From contig CBFGUG010000004.1 in NCBI GenBank assembly GCA_965651905.1, forward strand, positions 116,538-180,537: a stretch of 64,000 nucleotides of DNA. Direction: 5' to 3'. Positions within the stretch are counted from its first letter, which is position 1. Each line of letters starts with the position of its first letter. The notes below the pieces were generated by a model. It was not told where the DNA came from. It saw nothing but the letters and a program-made list of their open reading frames with translations, and made no database searches. Made by a program: the position numbers and the translations under genes. Positions 53,815 to 62,145 of the stretch are shown here, in pieces. Source of the stretch: SZUA-265 sp965651905. GTDB taxonomy: Bacteria; Myxococcota_A; Polyangia; Polyangiales; Polyangiaceae.

Positions 53815-54345
53815 ATGTCTTGGCAAGTGCTGTCGACCCGCTACGCATTGAAGCTGTCTCACTTCGCGCTGCGCGTCGACACGGTGCGCACGACCACGGG
53901 CGTGGTTCACGACGATTACCCGATCATCGAGTCGCGCGATTGGGTGTGTGTCGTCGCGCTCGATGCCGAAGGCAACGCCGTGATGGTGCAGCAGTATCGT
54001 CACGGGGCGCAGCGGGAGACGCTCGAGTTCGTGGCTGGTGGAGTTTCGCCTGGTGAGGCGCCCGAACGAGCCGCGCGACGTGAACTGAGGGAAGAGACGG
54101 GATGCGAAGCGGAAGAGTTGCGGCTATTGCGCGTCGTCGCTCCCGATACGACGCGACATCGCAACGCAGCGCACATCTTTTTGGCACTCGGTGTACGCGA
54201 AGTCGGAGCGCAGCAGCTGGAGCCTGGTGAGCACGTGCACGTGTGTCGGCGTCATCTCTTCGACGATGTCGAGCTCGAAGGCGAGCTCTCGCATGCGGTT
54301 CATGTGCTGGCATTGCTGTTGGCGCGGTCTGCCGTGGATCGCTGA
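53815..54345 (+). CDS. Nudix hydrolase, ADP-ribose pyrophosphatase-like
   Basis: A 176-residue hydrolase of nucleoside diphosphate-linked compounds. The Nudix box GGVSPGEAPERAARRELREE plus TG matches GX5EX7REUXEEXGU exactly and provides the metal-binding glutamates. The N-terminal strand pattern (WVCVVALDAEGNAVMVQQYR) and the Glu-rich catalytic region fit the ADP-ribose pyrophosphatase/GDP-mannose hydrolase branch, though substrate cannot be decided. ATG 53815 is used; the frame upstream overlaps uvrA. It starts 70 bases after uvrA, so cotranscription with this repair gene is plausible. Confidence 0.9.
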   Translation: MSWQVLSTRYALKLSHFALRVDTVRTTTGVVHDDYPIIESRDWVCVVALDAEGNAVMVQQYRHGAQRETLEFVAGGVSPGEAPERAARRELREETGCEAEELRLLRVVAPDTTRHRNAAHIFLALGVREVGAQQLEPGEHVHVCRRHLFDDVELEGELSHAVHVLALLLARSAVDR

Positions 54346-54449
54346 TGCCTCACTGAACGTTCGAGCAAGCGCCAACGCAGAGAGCTTCTCTCATCGATGC
54401 GCGGCGATTGTCGTGTAACTACCGCGGTCGCGGCGCTAGAACGCGGCCG

Positions 54450-55241
54450 ATGACAATGAGCTGGAGTCGGCGAGTGCGAGGTTCTTCGACGGGATTAGTG
54501 AGTGCAATGGGGGCAACCGTGGTTCTGCTGGGCGTGGCCCCGCCAGCGCTGGCGACGACGAGTCGCTTACCAGCGACCTACGTCGAGCGTGACTTGGTGA
54601 CACCCGAGGGCACACTTCGTTTCGACGCGGGTCACCGTTGGCCGTTCTACGACGGTCAGTTCAAACACGTGATTCACCCCGGAGACGACAGCCAGTTTCT
54701 CAATCCCGGCGTGACCTATGGCTTCGGCACTGACGTCGAAGCGGGTCTCGTGTTGCCGCTATCCATCTCCCCGGAGACTGATCTCGAAGATCCACGAATC
54801 CACGCGCTCTACCAGTTCGAGCGCGGCCAGGTCGACGTTGGCGTGTTCGGATCGTTGAGGCTCGGGCTGTTCGACGCGTGGCTGCTAACGGGTGGTGTGC
54901 CGGTCTTTTTCCACTGGAATGACAACCTTCGTCTCGATAGCGGGGGCTTTCTGCAGATGAGCTTCGGTGATGGTCAGGCGGTGGGCTTGGTGATTCCACT
55001 GCAGTTGGCGTTCCAAGTCAGTCCCGACGTGTTCCTCGGGCCCGAGACTGGATTCATCCTGGGGGACTTGTCGGGAGCTAACTCAGTGGCCGTTCCCGCG
55101 GGCGCTTTCGTCGGGTACACGTTCGGTGGCGCTGGGGCGACGTTCGGTGATCTGTACGGGCGCTTCCGCATCCCCAACGTCGAAGGTGGTGCGGACGTCG
55201 TGGAACTGATGGTTGGCGCCGAGTTCTACTTTGATATGTGA
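54450..55241 (+). CDS. Exported beta-barrel-like protein
   Basis: 263 residues with a signal peptide ending near PPALATTSR. The mature protein is rich in alternating hydrophobic strands (GVTYGFGTDVEAGLVLPLSI, QVDVGVFGSLRLGLFDAWLL, AVPAGAFVGYTFGGAGATFG) and ends VGAEFYFDM, close to the aromatic C-terminus of outer-membrane barrels. A 12-14-strand porin-like barrel is the likely fold. No lipobox or TonB box is seen. ATG 54450 gives the best signal sequence; the frame extends to 54408. Its neighbours give no hint of a transported solute. Confidence 0.78.
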   Translation: MTMSWSRRVRGSSTGLVSAMGATVVLLGVAPPALATTSRLPATYVERDLVTPEGTLRFDAGHRWPFYDGQFKHVIHPGDDSQFLNPGVTYGFGTDVEAGLVLPLSISPETDLEDPRIHALYQFERGQVDVGVFGSLRLGLFDAWLLTGGVPVFFHWNDNLRLDSGGFLQMSFGDGQAVGLVIPLQLAFQVSPDVFLGPETGFILGDLSGANSVAVPAGAFVGYTFGGAGATFGDLYGRFRIPNVEGGADVVELMVGAEFYFDM

Positions 55242-55679
55242 ATCGTGAGTCCGAAGGACTCTAGGCAAACACTCGGGCGCGCGATGCCCTGCCAGCGTCA
55301 CTCATCCATCATCCGCTCGTGTGATGCAGAGTCGCCCGACGTGGCGACCGCTGTGAGCAAGGGCGCAACTGTGTCCGAGGGTGCCAGCACGTGTGAACAC
55401 TCGGCGCGCGCGCCCACGTCGTGCGAGTCACGGTGAGAACGGGCCCGCGCCCGCGCGAAGTGCGCGTTGCATGAGCTGCGCACATCAGAACACTCGTCGC
55501 TTGGTCAGCGCGACTAGACTACCGCAGAACGCGACGCACGCGAGCGACTAGGCCGGCGGGTACGGCAGGCGTCGAGCAAAGCGTGGGACTCGGGCGCATC
55601 CACTGTAGATCCTCTTCAGATTCCAACTATAACTACGACACTTCAGCATCGTAGTAGGGACTTCCCGGAGGTACTTGGA
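55242..55679. other. Intergenic region upstream of the tubulin-like gene
   Basis: About 440 bases. A small hairpin (gagtcc-gaa-ggactc, 55247-55261) follows the barrel gene without a T run. The right end holds the AT-rich stretch ccaactataactacg, which resembles a -10 element, and an imperfect dyad (ctacga / tcgtag), before the ribosome binding site GGAGG of the gene at 55680. No -35 match is convincing. Confidence 0.45.
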
Positions 55680-57335
55680 ATGAAGCCGTCAGATCGCGCG
55701 CTCGATATCGTTGTAGTTGGCCTAGGTCAGGCAGGGGGCAACCTCGCAACCGAGTTTTCGCGCCTCGGTTACCGCGCCATCGCTCTGAACACGGCGCACA
55801 CTGACCTTTCGACGCTCGGTCCAGGTAACCGTTCGCACGCACTCGCGGCCGAGCAGAGAGTCTACGTCGGTATCGACGGGTACGATGGTGCAGGTGCCGA
55901 TTTGAACTACGGGCGCGAGTGCTTGCAGGAAAATGCCGAGCGCATTCGTGATGTGGTGGGGCGCCACGTCGAGGGGGCCGACTTGGTGATCCTCACCGCG
56001 GGCTTGGGCGGCGGCACTGGTTCAGCCGTGAGCGAGTTGGTTCGCGTGCTCGGTGAACTCGACTTGCCGATGATCGTGTTGTGTACGTTGCCCAGCGAAC
56101 ACGAGAGCGGTATCGCGAAGGTGAACGCAGTCCGCGCGGTGAGTGACCTCGTCAAGCAGGAGGGGGTCGGTTGGATATTCGCGGACAATTCGCGCTTGGC
56201 AGCCATTCATGGCGGCGTTTCCCTCGACAAGTACTTCGAGAAGATCAACTCGGTCATCATCGAGCCGCTGGATCACCTCAATCGTCTCAACGCCAACTCC
56301 AACATGCACCCGATTCGCACGTTGGATGGTGAAGACTTCCGCGCGTTGCTGCTTTCGAACGGCGTCATCAACTACGCGGAGAACATTCTCCCCGTCTTCA
56401 GTGTCGACGCGGTCATCGAGCGCGTGCGCGAGAATCTGCAGTCGAGTAGCACCATGCCCGCGGGGTTTTCTCCCGAGGAAGTCTCGTACATGGGTGTGGT
56501 GCTCGAAGCTACGGATGAAGTGTTACGCGGTACACCGTTCTCCTTTTACGAGCAGTTGAATGAACAGCTCAAAGACGAAACGGGCGGCGGCGCCATTTAC
56601 ATGGGCGTTTATCGGGTCGACGACGCACCCGAAGGCGGTGCTGCTCGGCTGCGCATGATCGCTTCTACGCAGTCTCTGCCAGAAGGTGTGCAGGCGATCG
56701 TGAACGACGCGCGTCGTGAGGGCGGTACCTTGCGCGACAAGTTGCAGCGATCGATGTCGACGCTCGATCTCGGCGAGATCGAAGAATTCGATCTGTTCAA
56801 GACCAGCACGCGGACCGGTCACGCGCAGGCTCACTCACGGAGGCGTCCCGCACAGCCCGATCTCTCGGTGAGCGAGCCACAAATGGCCACGCGCTCGGTG
56901 GCGCCTGCTCGCCAGAGTGTTGCCGCCGACAAGACGCCGAAGCCCGCGGCCGCCGCGCCTGCCGATCCAGCTGACTCGGAGCCTGCTCAGGCAGACGGGA
57001 CTGATCCTTCCGCCGCTCCTGAGCCCGCCGCTCCCGAGGGAGCTACCGCATCGGATGAAGCGACGGGCACCGAAGGCATCTCCGCGGAGGAGCTGGAAAA
57101 CGATCCCGAGCGCAAAGCAGAAGCGGCCAGTTACACCAAGCTCGTATCGACTTTCATCCGCACCGACTTCGACTCGACGCGTAAGCGCGTAGCTCGACGG
57201 CTGCAAGCCGCTCGCAGTTCGGACGACGAAGTGACGCGAAAGCTGGTCGAGTCAGCGCTCAATCGCCTGCGCGAAGAGGGGCAGTACGACAGTTTCGAGT
57301 CGGCCATCGGCGACGCTGCCAGTGCGACGGGATGA
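55680..57335 (+). CDS. Divergent tubulin/FtsZ superfamily GTPase (CetZ- or FtsZ-like)
   Basis: 551 residues. The GTP-binding face of tubulin/FtsZ is visible: T1 loop VVVGLGQAGGNLATEF (from residue 10) and the tubulin signature LTAGLGGGTGSA (T4, near residue 108). The T7 catalytic loop reads TLDGEDFRALLLSNG (near residue 214), keeping both aspartates of NxDxxD although the Asn is Thr. It is not ordinary FtsZ: no close match to FtsZ sequence is seen, and the GQAGGN start recalls archaeal CetZ. Beyond residue ~370 comes a Pro/Ala-rich linker (~90 residues) and a helical C-terminal domain (about 480-551). A strong GGAGG precedes the ATG. It stands alone; role in filament formation is inference. 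Confidence 0.88.
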   Translation: MKPSDRALDIVVVGLGQAGGNLATEFSRLGYRAIALNTAHTDLSTLGPGNRSHALAAEQRVYVGIDGYDGAGADLNYGRECLQENAERIRDVVGRHVEGADLVILTAGLGGGTGSAVSELVRVLGELDLPMIVLCTLPSEHESGIAKVNAVRAVSDLVKQEGVGWIFADNSRLAAIHGGVSLDKYFEKINSVIIEPLDHLNRLNANSNMHPIRTLDGEDFRALLLSNGVINYAENILPVFSVDAVIERVRENLQSSSTMPAGFSPEEVSYMGVVLEATDEVLRGTPFSFYEQLNEQLKDETGGGAIYMGVYRVDDAPEGGAARLRMIASTQSLPEGVQAIVNDARREGGTLRDKLQRSMSTLDLGEIEEFDLFKTSTRTGHAQAHSRRRPAQPDLSVSEPQMATRSVAPARQSVAADKTPKPAAAAPADPADSEPAQADGTDPSAAPEPAAPEGATASDEATGTEGISAEELENDPERKAEAASYTKLVSTFIRTDFDSTRKRVARRLQAARSSDDEVTRKLVESALNRLREEGQYDSFESAIGDAASATG

Positions 57336-57805
57336 CCTGAACCTCACAGGCGACGGCGTCTGGCCCGTGTCGTGAGTGCAAGCCTTACGTCCCCTCGCTA
57401 CAGCACGAAACCAGGCGTGTTGCTGAGCAAGAAAGCCCTGCGATTCCAGCTGTTTGCGCGAACCGAAGGCGAGCTGCCCAGCTGCTGACGAGCCGTCTGG
57501 CGGCTGGAAGCTCGGGCCTGCGCGCGCAGCTTCGTGCGGCGGCTTCGCGAGCTGTGAGCTTGCGCGTCCCAAGCTGTGGCACTAATACTGCCTGCCAATC
57601 GTGTCTGACCGTGTCCGCTTCACCCACGCTGGCGTTTCGACGCTAGTTGCCGAGCGCAGCGAGCTGCTCGCTCGTGGTGCCCGCGTTCGCGCGTGTCAGC
57701 CCACGTTCGCAATCACCATTCTGATTATCGCGTAATCGAGCACGCTCGGCCATGCGGTAACTCGCAAGTGATCACCAACGGCCGAGCAAAGCCGGCTGGA
57801 TTGTC
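57336..57805. other. Intergenic region upstream of cimA
   Basis: About 470 bases without a credible gene. Near its right end gctcggcc (57744-57751) and ggccgagc (57780-57787) can form an 8-bp stem around a 28-base loop, 18 bases before the cimA start. It could influence cimA translation, but this is a computed-by-eye pairing only. Confidence 0.4.
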
Positions 57806-59422
57806 ATGACCAACGACCAACGACACATCGAAATCTACGACACCACTCTGCGAGATGGTGGGCAGGCCCTCGGGGTCAACCTGAGCCTGGCTGACAAGCT
57901 GTACCTCTCCGAGCAGCTCGACTGGCTGGGCGTCGACTTCATCGAAGGAGGCTGGCCGGGCTCGAACCCCAAGGACGCAGCGTACTTCGAACAGGTGAGC
58001 TCGCTGAAGCTCGACCGCGCGAGGGTGTTCGCGTTTGGTTCCACGCGCCATTCACGAAACGCTCCAGCCGACGACCCCAACTTGGCGGAGCTGGTGCGGA
58101 GTAACGCCGACGGGTGCTGCATCTTCGGCAAGGCGTGGGACCTGCACGTCAAAGAGGCACTTCGAGTTTCACACGAGGAGAACCTCGACATGATCCACAG
58201 CTCCGTGCGCTTTCTCGTCGAACGCACGCAGCGACCCGTGTTTTTCGACGCGGAACACTTCTTCGACGGTTTCCTGGCGAACCCAGAGCACGCCCTCGCG
58301 GCGATCAGCGCCGCTGCCGAAGCTGGTGCGTCGCGGATCATCCTGTGCGACACCAATGGCGGCGCGATGCCCGCACAGATCGATGTTGCAGTGCGTGCGG
58401 CTAGTGAGCGGGTCGGCAGCGTCGGGCTGGGTATCCACGTGCACAACGACGGGGGCCTGGCTGTCGCCAACACTCTCACTGCGGTGCAGGCGGGGTGTGT
58501 CCAGGTGCAGGGTACGATGAATGGCGTTGGTGAACGCTGCGGCAACGTCGACTTGACTGCGGTGATCGCGAACCTCGAGCTCAAACTCGAGCGCCGCTGT
58601 CTGCCTGAGGGGCGCTTGTCACGACTCACCGAGCTCAGTCGCATCGTTTGGGAGCGACTGAACATCGCGGCGCCATTGAACCAACCGTATGTGGGCAAGA
58701 GTGCTTTCGCTCACAAAGGCGGCATTCACGTCAGCGCTATGCAGCGCAACGAGAACACCTACGAGCACGTGCAGCCTGCAGCGGTCGGCAACACTCGTCG
58801 GATCTTGATCAGCGAGATGAGCGGCCGCAGCAACCTGGTCGCCAAGCTGGAGAATCGGCACCCGACGCTGAAGGATCCGGACGTGCTTTCCGCGATCCTG
58901 AACGAAGTGCAAGAGCGCGAGAACCAAGGGTACTCGTACGAAGGCGCGGACGGCAGTTTCGATCTGCTGGTGCGCCGTCATCTCGGCGAGTGGCAGCCTG
59001 CGTTCGAGCTCAAGTACTATCGGGTTCATGGCATCGGAGCCGCGGGACCCGACGCACATCTGGTCGAGGCGACCGTGAAGTTGGTGGTTTCGGGCGTCGA
59101 GCGGTTGTGTGTTGCCGAGGGAAACGGCCCCGTCGACGCGCTCAGTCACGCGCTGCGTGAAGCGCTGCTGGTGGCCTTTCCGAACCTCGAGCGTTTGCAC
59201 TTGGCAGACTACAAGGTGCGCGTCGTGAACTCCAGCGACGGCACGGCTGCCAAGGTGCGGGTGCTGATCGAGAATACCTACGGCGCGCAGCGCTTTGCCA
59301 CGCTGGGCGTGAGTGAAAACATCATCGAGGCCAGCTGGCAGGCGTTGGTCGACGCGGTCGACTACGCGGTTCACGAAGCCCCAGTAGCGCCAGGAAAGGA
59401 ACGCAATGTCTCGAAGAGTTGA
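57806..59422 (+). CDS. cimA: (R)-citramalate synthase
   Basis: Condenses pyruvate and acetyl-CoA to citramalate, opening the threonine-independent route to isoleucine. The 538-residue protein belongs to the DRE-TIM family: catalytic DTTLRDGGQALGVNLS near the N-terminus, the barrel motif LCDTNGGAMPAQ, the metal-binding GIHVHNDGGLAVANTL, and QGTMNGVGERCGNVDL. The C-terminal LeuA-dimer-like regulatory domain (from about 390) suggests isoleucine feedback. The RDG-G-Q variant and length distinguish it from LeuA. It overlaps the msrA start by 17 bases. ilvD, a later step of the same pathway, is nearby on the opposite strand. Confidence 0.93.
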   Translation: MTNDQRHIEIYDTTLRDGGQALGVNLSLADKLYLSEQLDWLGVDFIEGGWPGSNPKDAAYFEQVSSLKLDRARVFAFGSTRHSRNAPADDPNLAELVRSNADGCCIFGKAWDLHVKEALRVSHEENLDMIHSSVRFLVERTQRPVFFDAEHFFDGFLANPEHALAAISAAAEAGASRIILCDTNGGAMPAQIDVAVRAASERVGSVGLGIHVHNDGGLAVANTLTAVQAGCVQVQGTMNGVGERCGNVDLTAVIANLELKLERRCLPEGRLSRLTELSRIVWERLNIAAPLNQPYVGKSAFAHKGGIHVSAMQRNENTYEHVQPAAVGNTRRILISEMSGRSNLVAKLENRHPTLKDPDVLSAILNEVQERENQGYSYEGADGSFDLLVRRHLGEWQPAFELKYYRVHGIGAAGPDAHLVEATVKLVVSGVERLCVAEGNGPVDALSHALREALLVAFPNLERLHLADYKVRVVNSSDGTAAKVRVLIENTYGAQRFATLGVSENIIEASWQALVDAVDYAVHEAPVAPGKERNVSKS

Positions 59423-60029
59423 CCTGCCATTACCCGAACGCACGTTACCCGGACGCAGTGAAGCGATGCCCATCAGCGACGCACACTTCGTGACAGGTCG
59501 CTCGATTTCCGAGGTGCCGCCAGGACATCGGCAGGTGTCGTTCGGGATGGGTTGTTTCTGGGGGGCTGAACGAAAGTTTTGGTCACTCGACGGTGTTTTC
59601 AGCACCGCCGTGGGCTACGCGGGCGGTGGGACGCCGAACCCCACCTACAAGGAAGTGTGCTCGGGCCACACGGGTCACACCGAGGTGGTACGCGTGGTTT
59701 TCGATCCCACGAAGGTCAGTCTGAAGCAGTTGCTCGCGGTGTTTTGGGAGAGTCATGACCCCACGCAAGGCATGCGTCAGGGCAACGACGTCGGAACGCA
59801 GTATCGCTCGGCGGTCTTCGTCGAAGACGCCGAGCAGTTGAAGCTCGTGGAGACCTCACAGCAGGCGTACGCGCAGCAGCTCGAAAAGGCGGGCTTCGGC
59901 CCAGTGACGACCGAGATCGCCACTGGGGTGCCGTTCTATTTCGCCGAAGACTACCACCAGCAGTACCTCGCCAAGAACCCTAACGGCTACTGCGGTCTGG
60001 GGGGTACTGGCGTCAAGTGCACGCTTTGA
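59406..60029 (+). CDS. msrA: Peptide methionine-S-sulfoxide reductase MsrA
   Basis: Reduces methionine-S-sulphoxide residues, repairing oxidised proteins. The catalytic motif GMGCFWGAERKFW is present, along with GYAGGGTPNPTYKEVCSGHTGH broken only by family variation, YRSAVF and the recycling cysteines at the C-terminus (GYCGLGGTGVKCTL). At 207 residues it has a ~45-residue N-terminal extension without a signal peptide. AGGAAAGGA lies 5-6 bases before the ATG, which falls inside the end of cimA, so the two genes are coupled although functionally unrelated. Confidence 0.96.
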   Translation: MSRRVDLPLPERTLPGRSEAMPISDAHFVTGRSISEVPPGHRQVSFGMGCFWGAERKFWSLDGVFSTAVGYAGGGTPNPTYKEVCSGHTGHTEVVRVVFDPTKVSLKQLLAVFWESHDPTQGMRQGNDVGTQYRSAVFVEDAEQLKLVETSQQAYAQQLEKAGFGPVTTEIATGVPFYFAEDYHQQYLAKNPNGYCGLGGTGVKCTL

Positions 60030-60048
60030 CGCGTCGAGGAAAGGGAGG

Positions 60049-61917
60049 TCAGTCGCGCTCGAGCTGACTGACGTCTCTGACTGCGCCCTTGGCTGCGCTG
60101 GTGGTCATCAGCGCATAAGCCTTCAATGCCGTCGACACGACGCGCTCGCGGTTCGGCTTCCACGCCTTGGCACCACGCGCCTCCATCTCTTGGCGGCGCT
60201 GTGCGAGTTCTGTCTCGCTGAGCGCGACGTTGATGGTGCGTTCGGGGATGTCGATTTCGATGCGATCGCCTTCGCGGATCAGGCCGATGGCGCCACCCTC
60301 GCCGGCCTCGGGTGAAACGTGGCCGATGCTCAGCCCGCTGGTGCCGCCACTGAAGCGGCCGTCCGTGATCAACGCGCAAGCCTTGCCTAGCCCCTTCGAC
60401 TTCAAGAAAGTCGTCGGATAGAGCATCTCTTGCATGCCCGGACCGCCCTTGGGGCCTTCGTAAACGATGACCACCACGTCACCCGCCTGGATGCCGCCGT
60501 CGAGGATCGTCTTGCAAGCGTCGTCCTGCGAGTGAAAGACGCGCGCCGGGCCCGAGAACTTCAAGATGGATTCGTCCACGCCCGCGGTTTTCACGATGCA
60601 GCCGTCCAGCGCGATGTTTCCGTAGAGCACTGCCAAGCCGCCATCTTTGCTGTAGGCGTGCTCGATGTCACGGATGCAGCCGTTTTCGGCGTCGTCGTCC
60701 GTCTCGGCGAAGTACTTGTCTTGGGAAAACGCTACCGTCGTTCGAACGCCGCCGGGCGCGGCCAGGGAGCGTTGTTTGGCGGCGGCAGCCACGCTGGGGC
60801 TACGCAGGTCGTTCTCCTCGATGGCGTCACCCAGCGTCGCGCTGTGCACGGTCGCCACGTCACGATGCAATAGGCCGCCGCGCGCGAGCTCGCCCAAGAT
60901 CGTGAAGATACCGCCCGCGCGGTGCACGTCTTCGACGTGGTATTGCGACGCGGGCGCGACCTTGCACAAGTTCGGGACGCGGCGCGAGAGACGATCGATG
61001 TCCGCCATCGTGAAGTCGACACCTGCTTCGCGAGCGATAGCCAGGATGTGCAGCACGGTGTTGGTCGAGCCACCCATGGCGATGTCCAGGGTCATGGCGT
61101 TTTCGAACGCTTCGAAGGTGGCCACGCCGCGCGGCAACACTTTCTCGTTGCCACGCACGTAATATTCTTTCGCGAGGTCGACGATGCGTTTGCCCGCGGT
61201 TTCGAACAGCTCCCAGCGCATGGCGTGAGTCGCCAGCACCGTGCCGTTTCCAGGAAGGCCCAACCCCAACGCTTCGTTCAAGCAGTTCATGCTGTTCGCG
61301 GTGAACATGCCCGAGCACGATCCGCACGTCGGACAGGCCGAGCGCTCGAGCTCCAAGAGCTCGTCGTCTCCGACACTGTCGTCACCCGCAGCGATCATCG
61401 AGTCGACCAAGTCGAGCTTGCGTATCAGACGTTTGCCCGAGCGATCGTGAGTGCCTTCGATCTTGCCCGCCTCCATCGGCCCGCCTGACACGAAGATGGT
61501 CGGGACGTTCAGACGCATGGTCGCCATCAACATGCCGGGCGTGATCTTGTCGCAGTTGGAGATGCAGATCAGCGCGTCCGCGCAGTGCGCGTTGACCATG
61601 TACTCGACGCTGTCGGCGATGAGTTCGCGGCTGGGCAGCGAATACAACATGCCGTCGTGCCCCATGGCGATGCCGTCGTCGACCGCGATGGTGTTGAACT
61701 CGACGCCGTAGCCACCGGCTGCGTCGATCACCTTCTTCACGCGCTGGCCGACGTCGTGCAGATGCACGTGTCCAGGAACGAACTGAGTGAAGCTGTTGGC
61801 GATGGCGATGATGGGCTTCTCGAAGTCCGAGTCCGTCATCCCAGTCGCGCGCCAAAGGGCTCGCGCGCCAGCCATGTTTCGCCCATGGGTCGTCGTTCTG
61901 CTGCGGTATCCAGGCAT
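60049..61917 (-). CDS. ilvD: Dihydroxy-acid dehydratase
   Basis: Fe-S enzyme catalysing the third step of valine/isoleucine synthesis. The 622-residue protein shows the cluster cysteines in CISNCDKITPGM and CPTCGSCSGMF, the N-terminus MPGYRSRTTTHGRNMAGARA and, near the C-terminus, DGRFSGGTSGLSIGHVSPEA. Start ATG 61917 is the family-consistent one. It converges on msrA (20 bases between stop codons). No ilvB, ilvC or leu genes are adjacent, so the pathway is scattered. Confidence 0.97.
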   Translation of the reverse strand: MPGYRSRTTTHGRNMAGARALWRATGMTDSDFEKPIIAIANSFTQFVPGHVHLHDVGQRVKKVIDAAGGYGVEFNTIAVDDGIAMGHDGMLYSLPSRELIADSVEYMVNAHCADALICISNCDKITPGMLMATMRLNVPTIFVSGGPMEAGKIEGTHDRSGKRLIRKLDLVDSMIAAGDDSVGDDELLELERSACPTCGSCSGMFTANSMNCLNEALGLGLPGNGTVLATHAMRWELFETAGKRIVDLAKEYYVRGNEKVLPRGVATFEAFENAMTLDIAMGGSTNTVLHILAIAREAGVDFTMADIDRLSRRVPNLCKVAPASQYHVEDVHRAGGIFTILGELARGGLLHRDVATVHSATLGDAIEENDLRSPSVAAAAKQRSLAAPGGVRTTVAFSQDKYFAETDDDAENGCIRDIEHAYSKDGGLAVLYGNIALDGCIVKTAGVDESILKFSGPARVFHSQDDACKTILDGGIQAGDVVVIVYEGPKGGPGMQEMLYPTTFLKSKGLGKACALITDGRFSGGTSGLSIGHVSPEAGEGGAIGLIREGDRIEIDIPERTINVALSETELAQRRQEMEARGAKAWKPNRERVVSTALKAYALMTTSAAKGAVRDVSQLERD

Positions 61918-61968
61918 GGCGCGAAACCTAGTGCACTCTGCCCGATTGGGCCACCGTTCGACGCCGAT

Positions 61969-62011
61969 GTGACCGGGAAATGGGGCCAGCCTGGCCCTCG
62001 TGCCCGGTCAC
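61969..62011. other. Nested inverted repeat upstream of ilvD
   Basis: The outer stem gtgaccggg / cccggtcac (9 pairs) encloses a second stem gggcca / tggccc around gcc. It lies between the lipoprotein gene's stop (62146) and the ilvD start on the minus strand, so it may be a terminator of the former without a T run, or an operator of ilvD. Confidence 0.5.
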
Positions 62012-62145
62012 GGCAGGTCCTGGGGCTGTCGCGAGGCCTGTGCGCTCGGGTCGATCCCGACTCGGGCGCCGAAGCCGTCCGTTTGGGTACGGCGCCGAGG
62101 AGTTTCACGCGTGCTGCAACGCCCAGTCGGGCTGGTCAGTTCACA

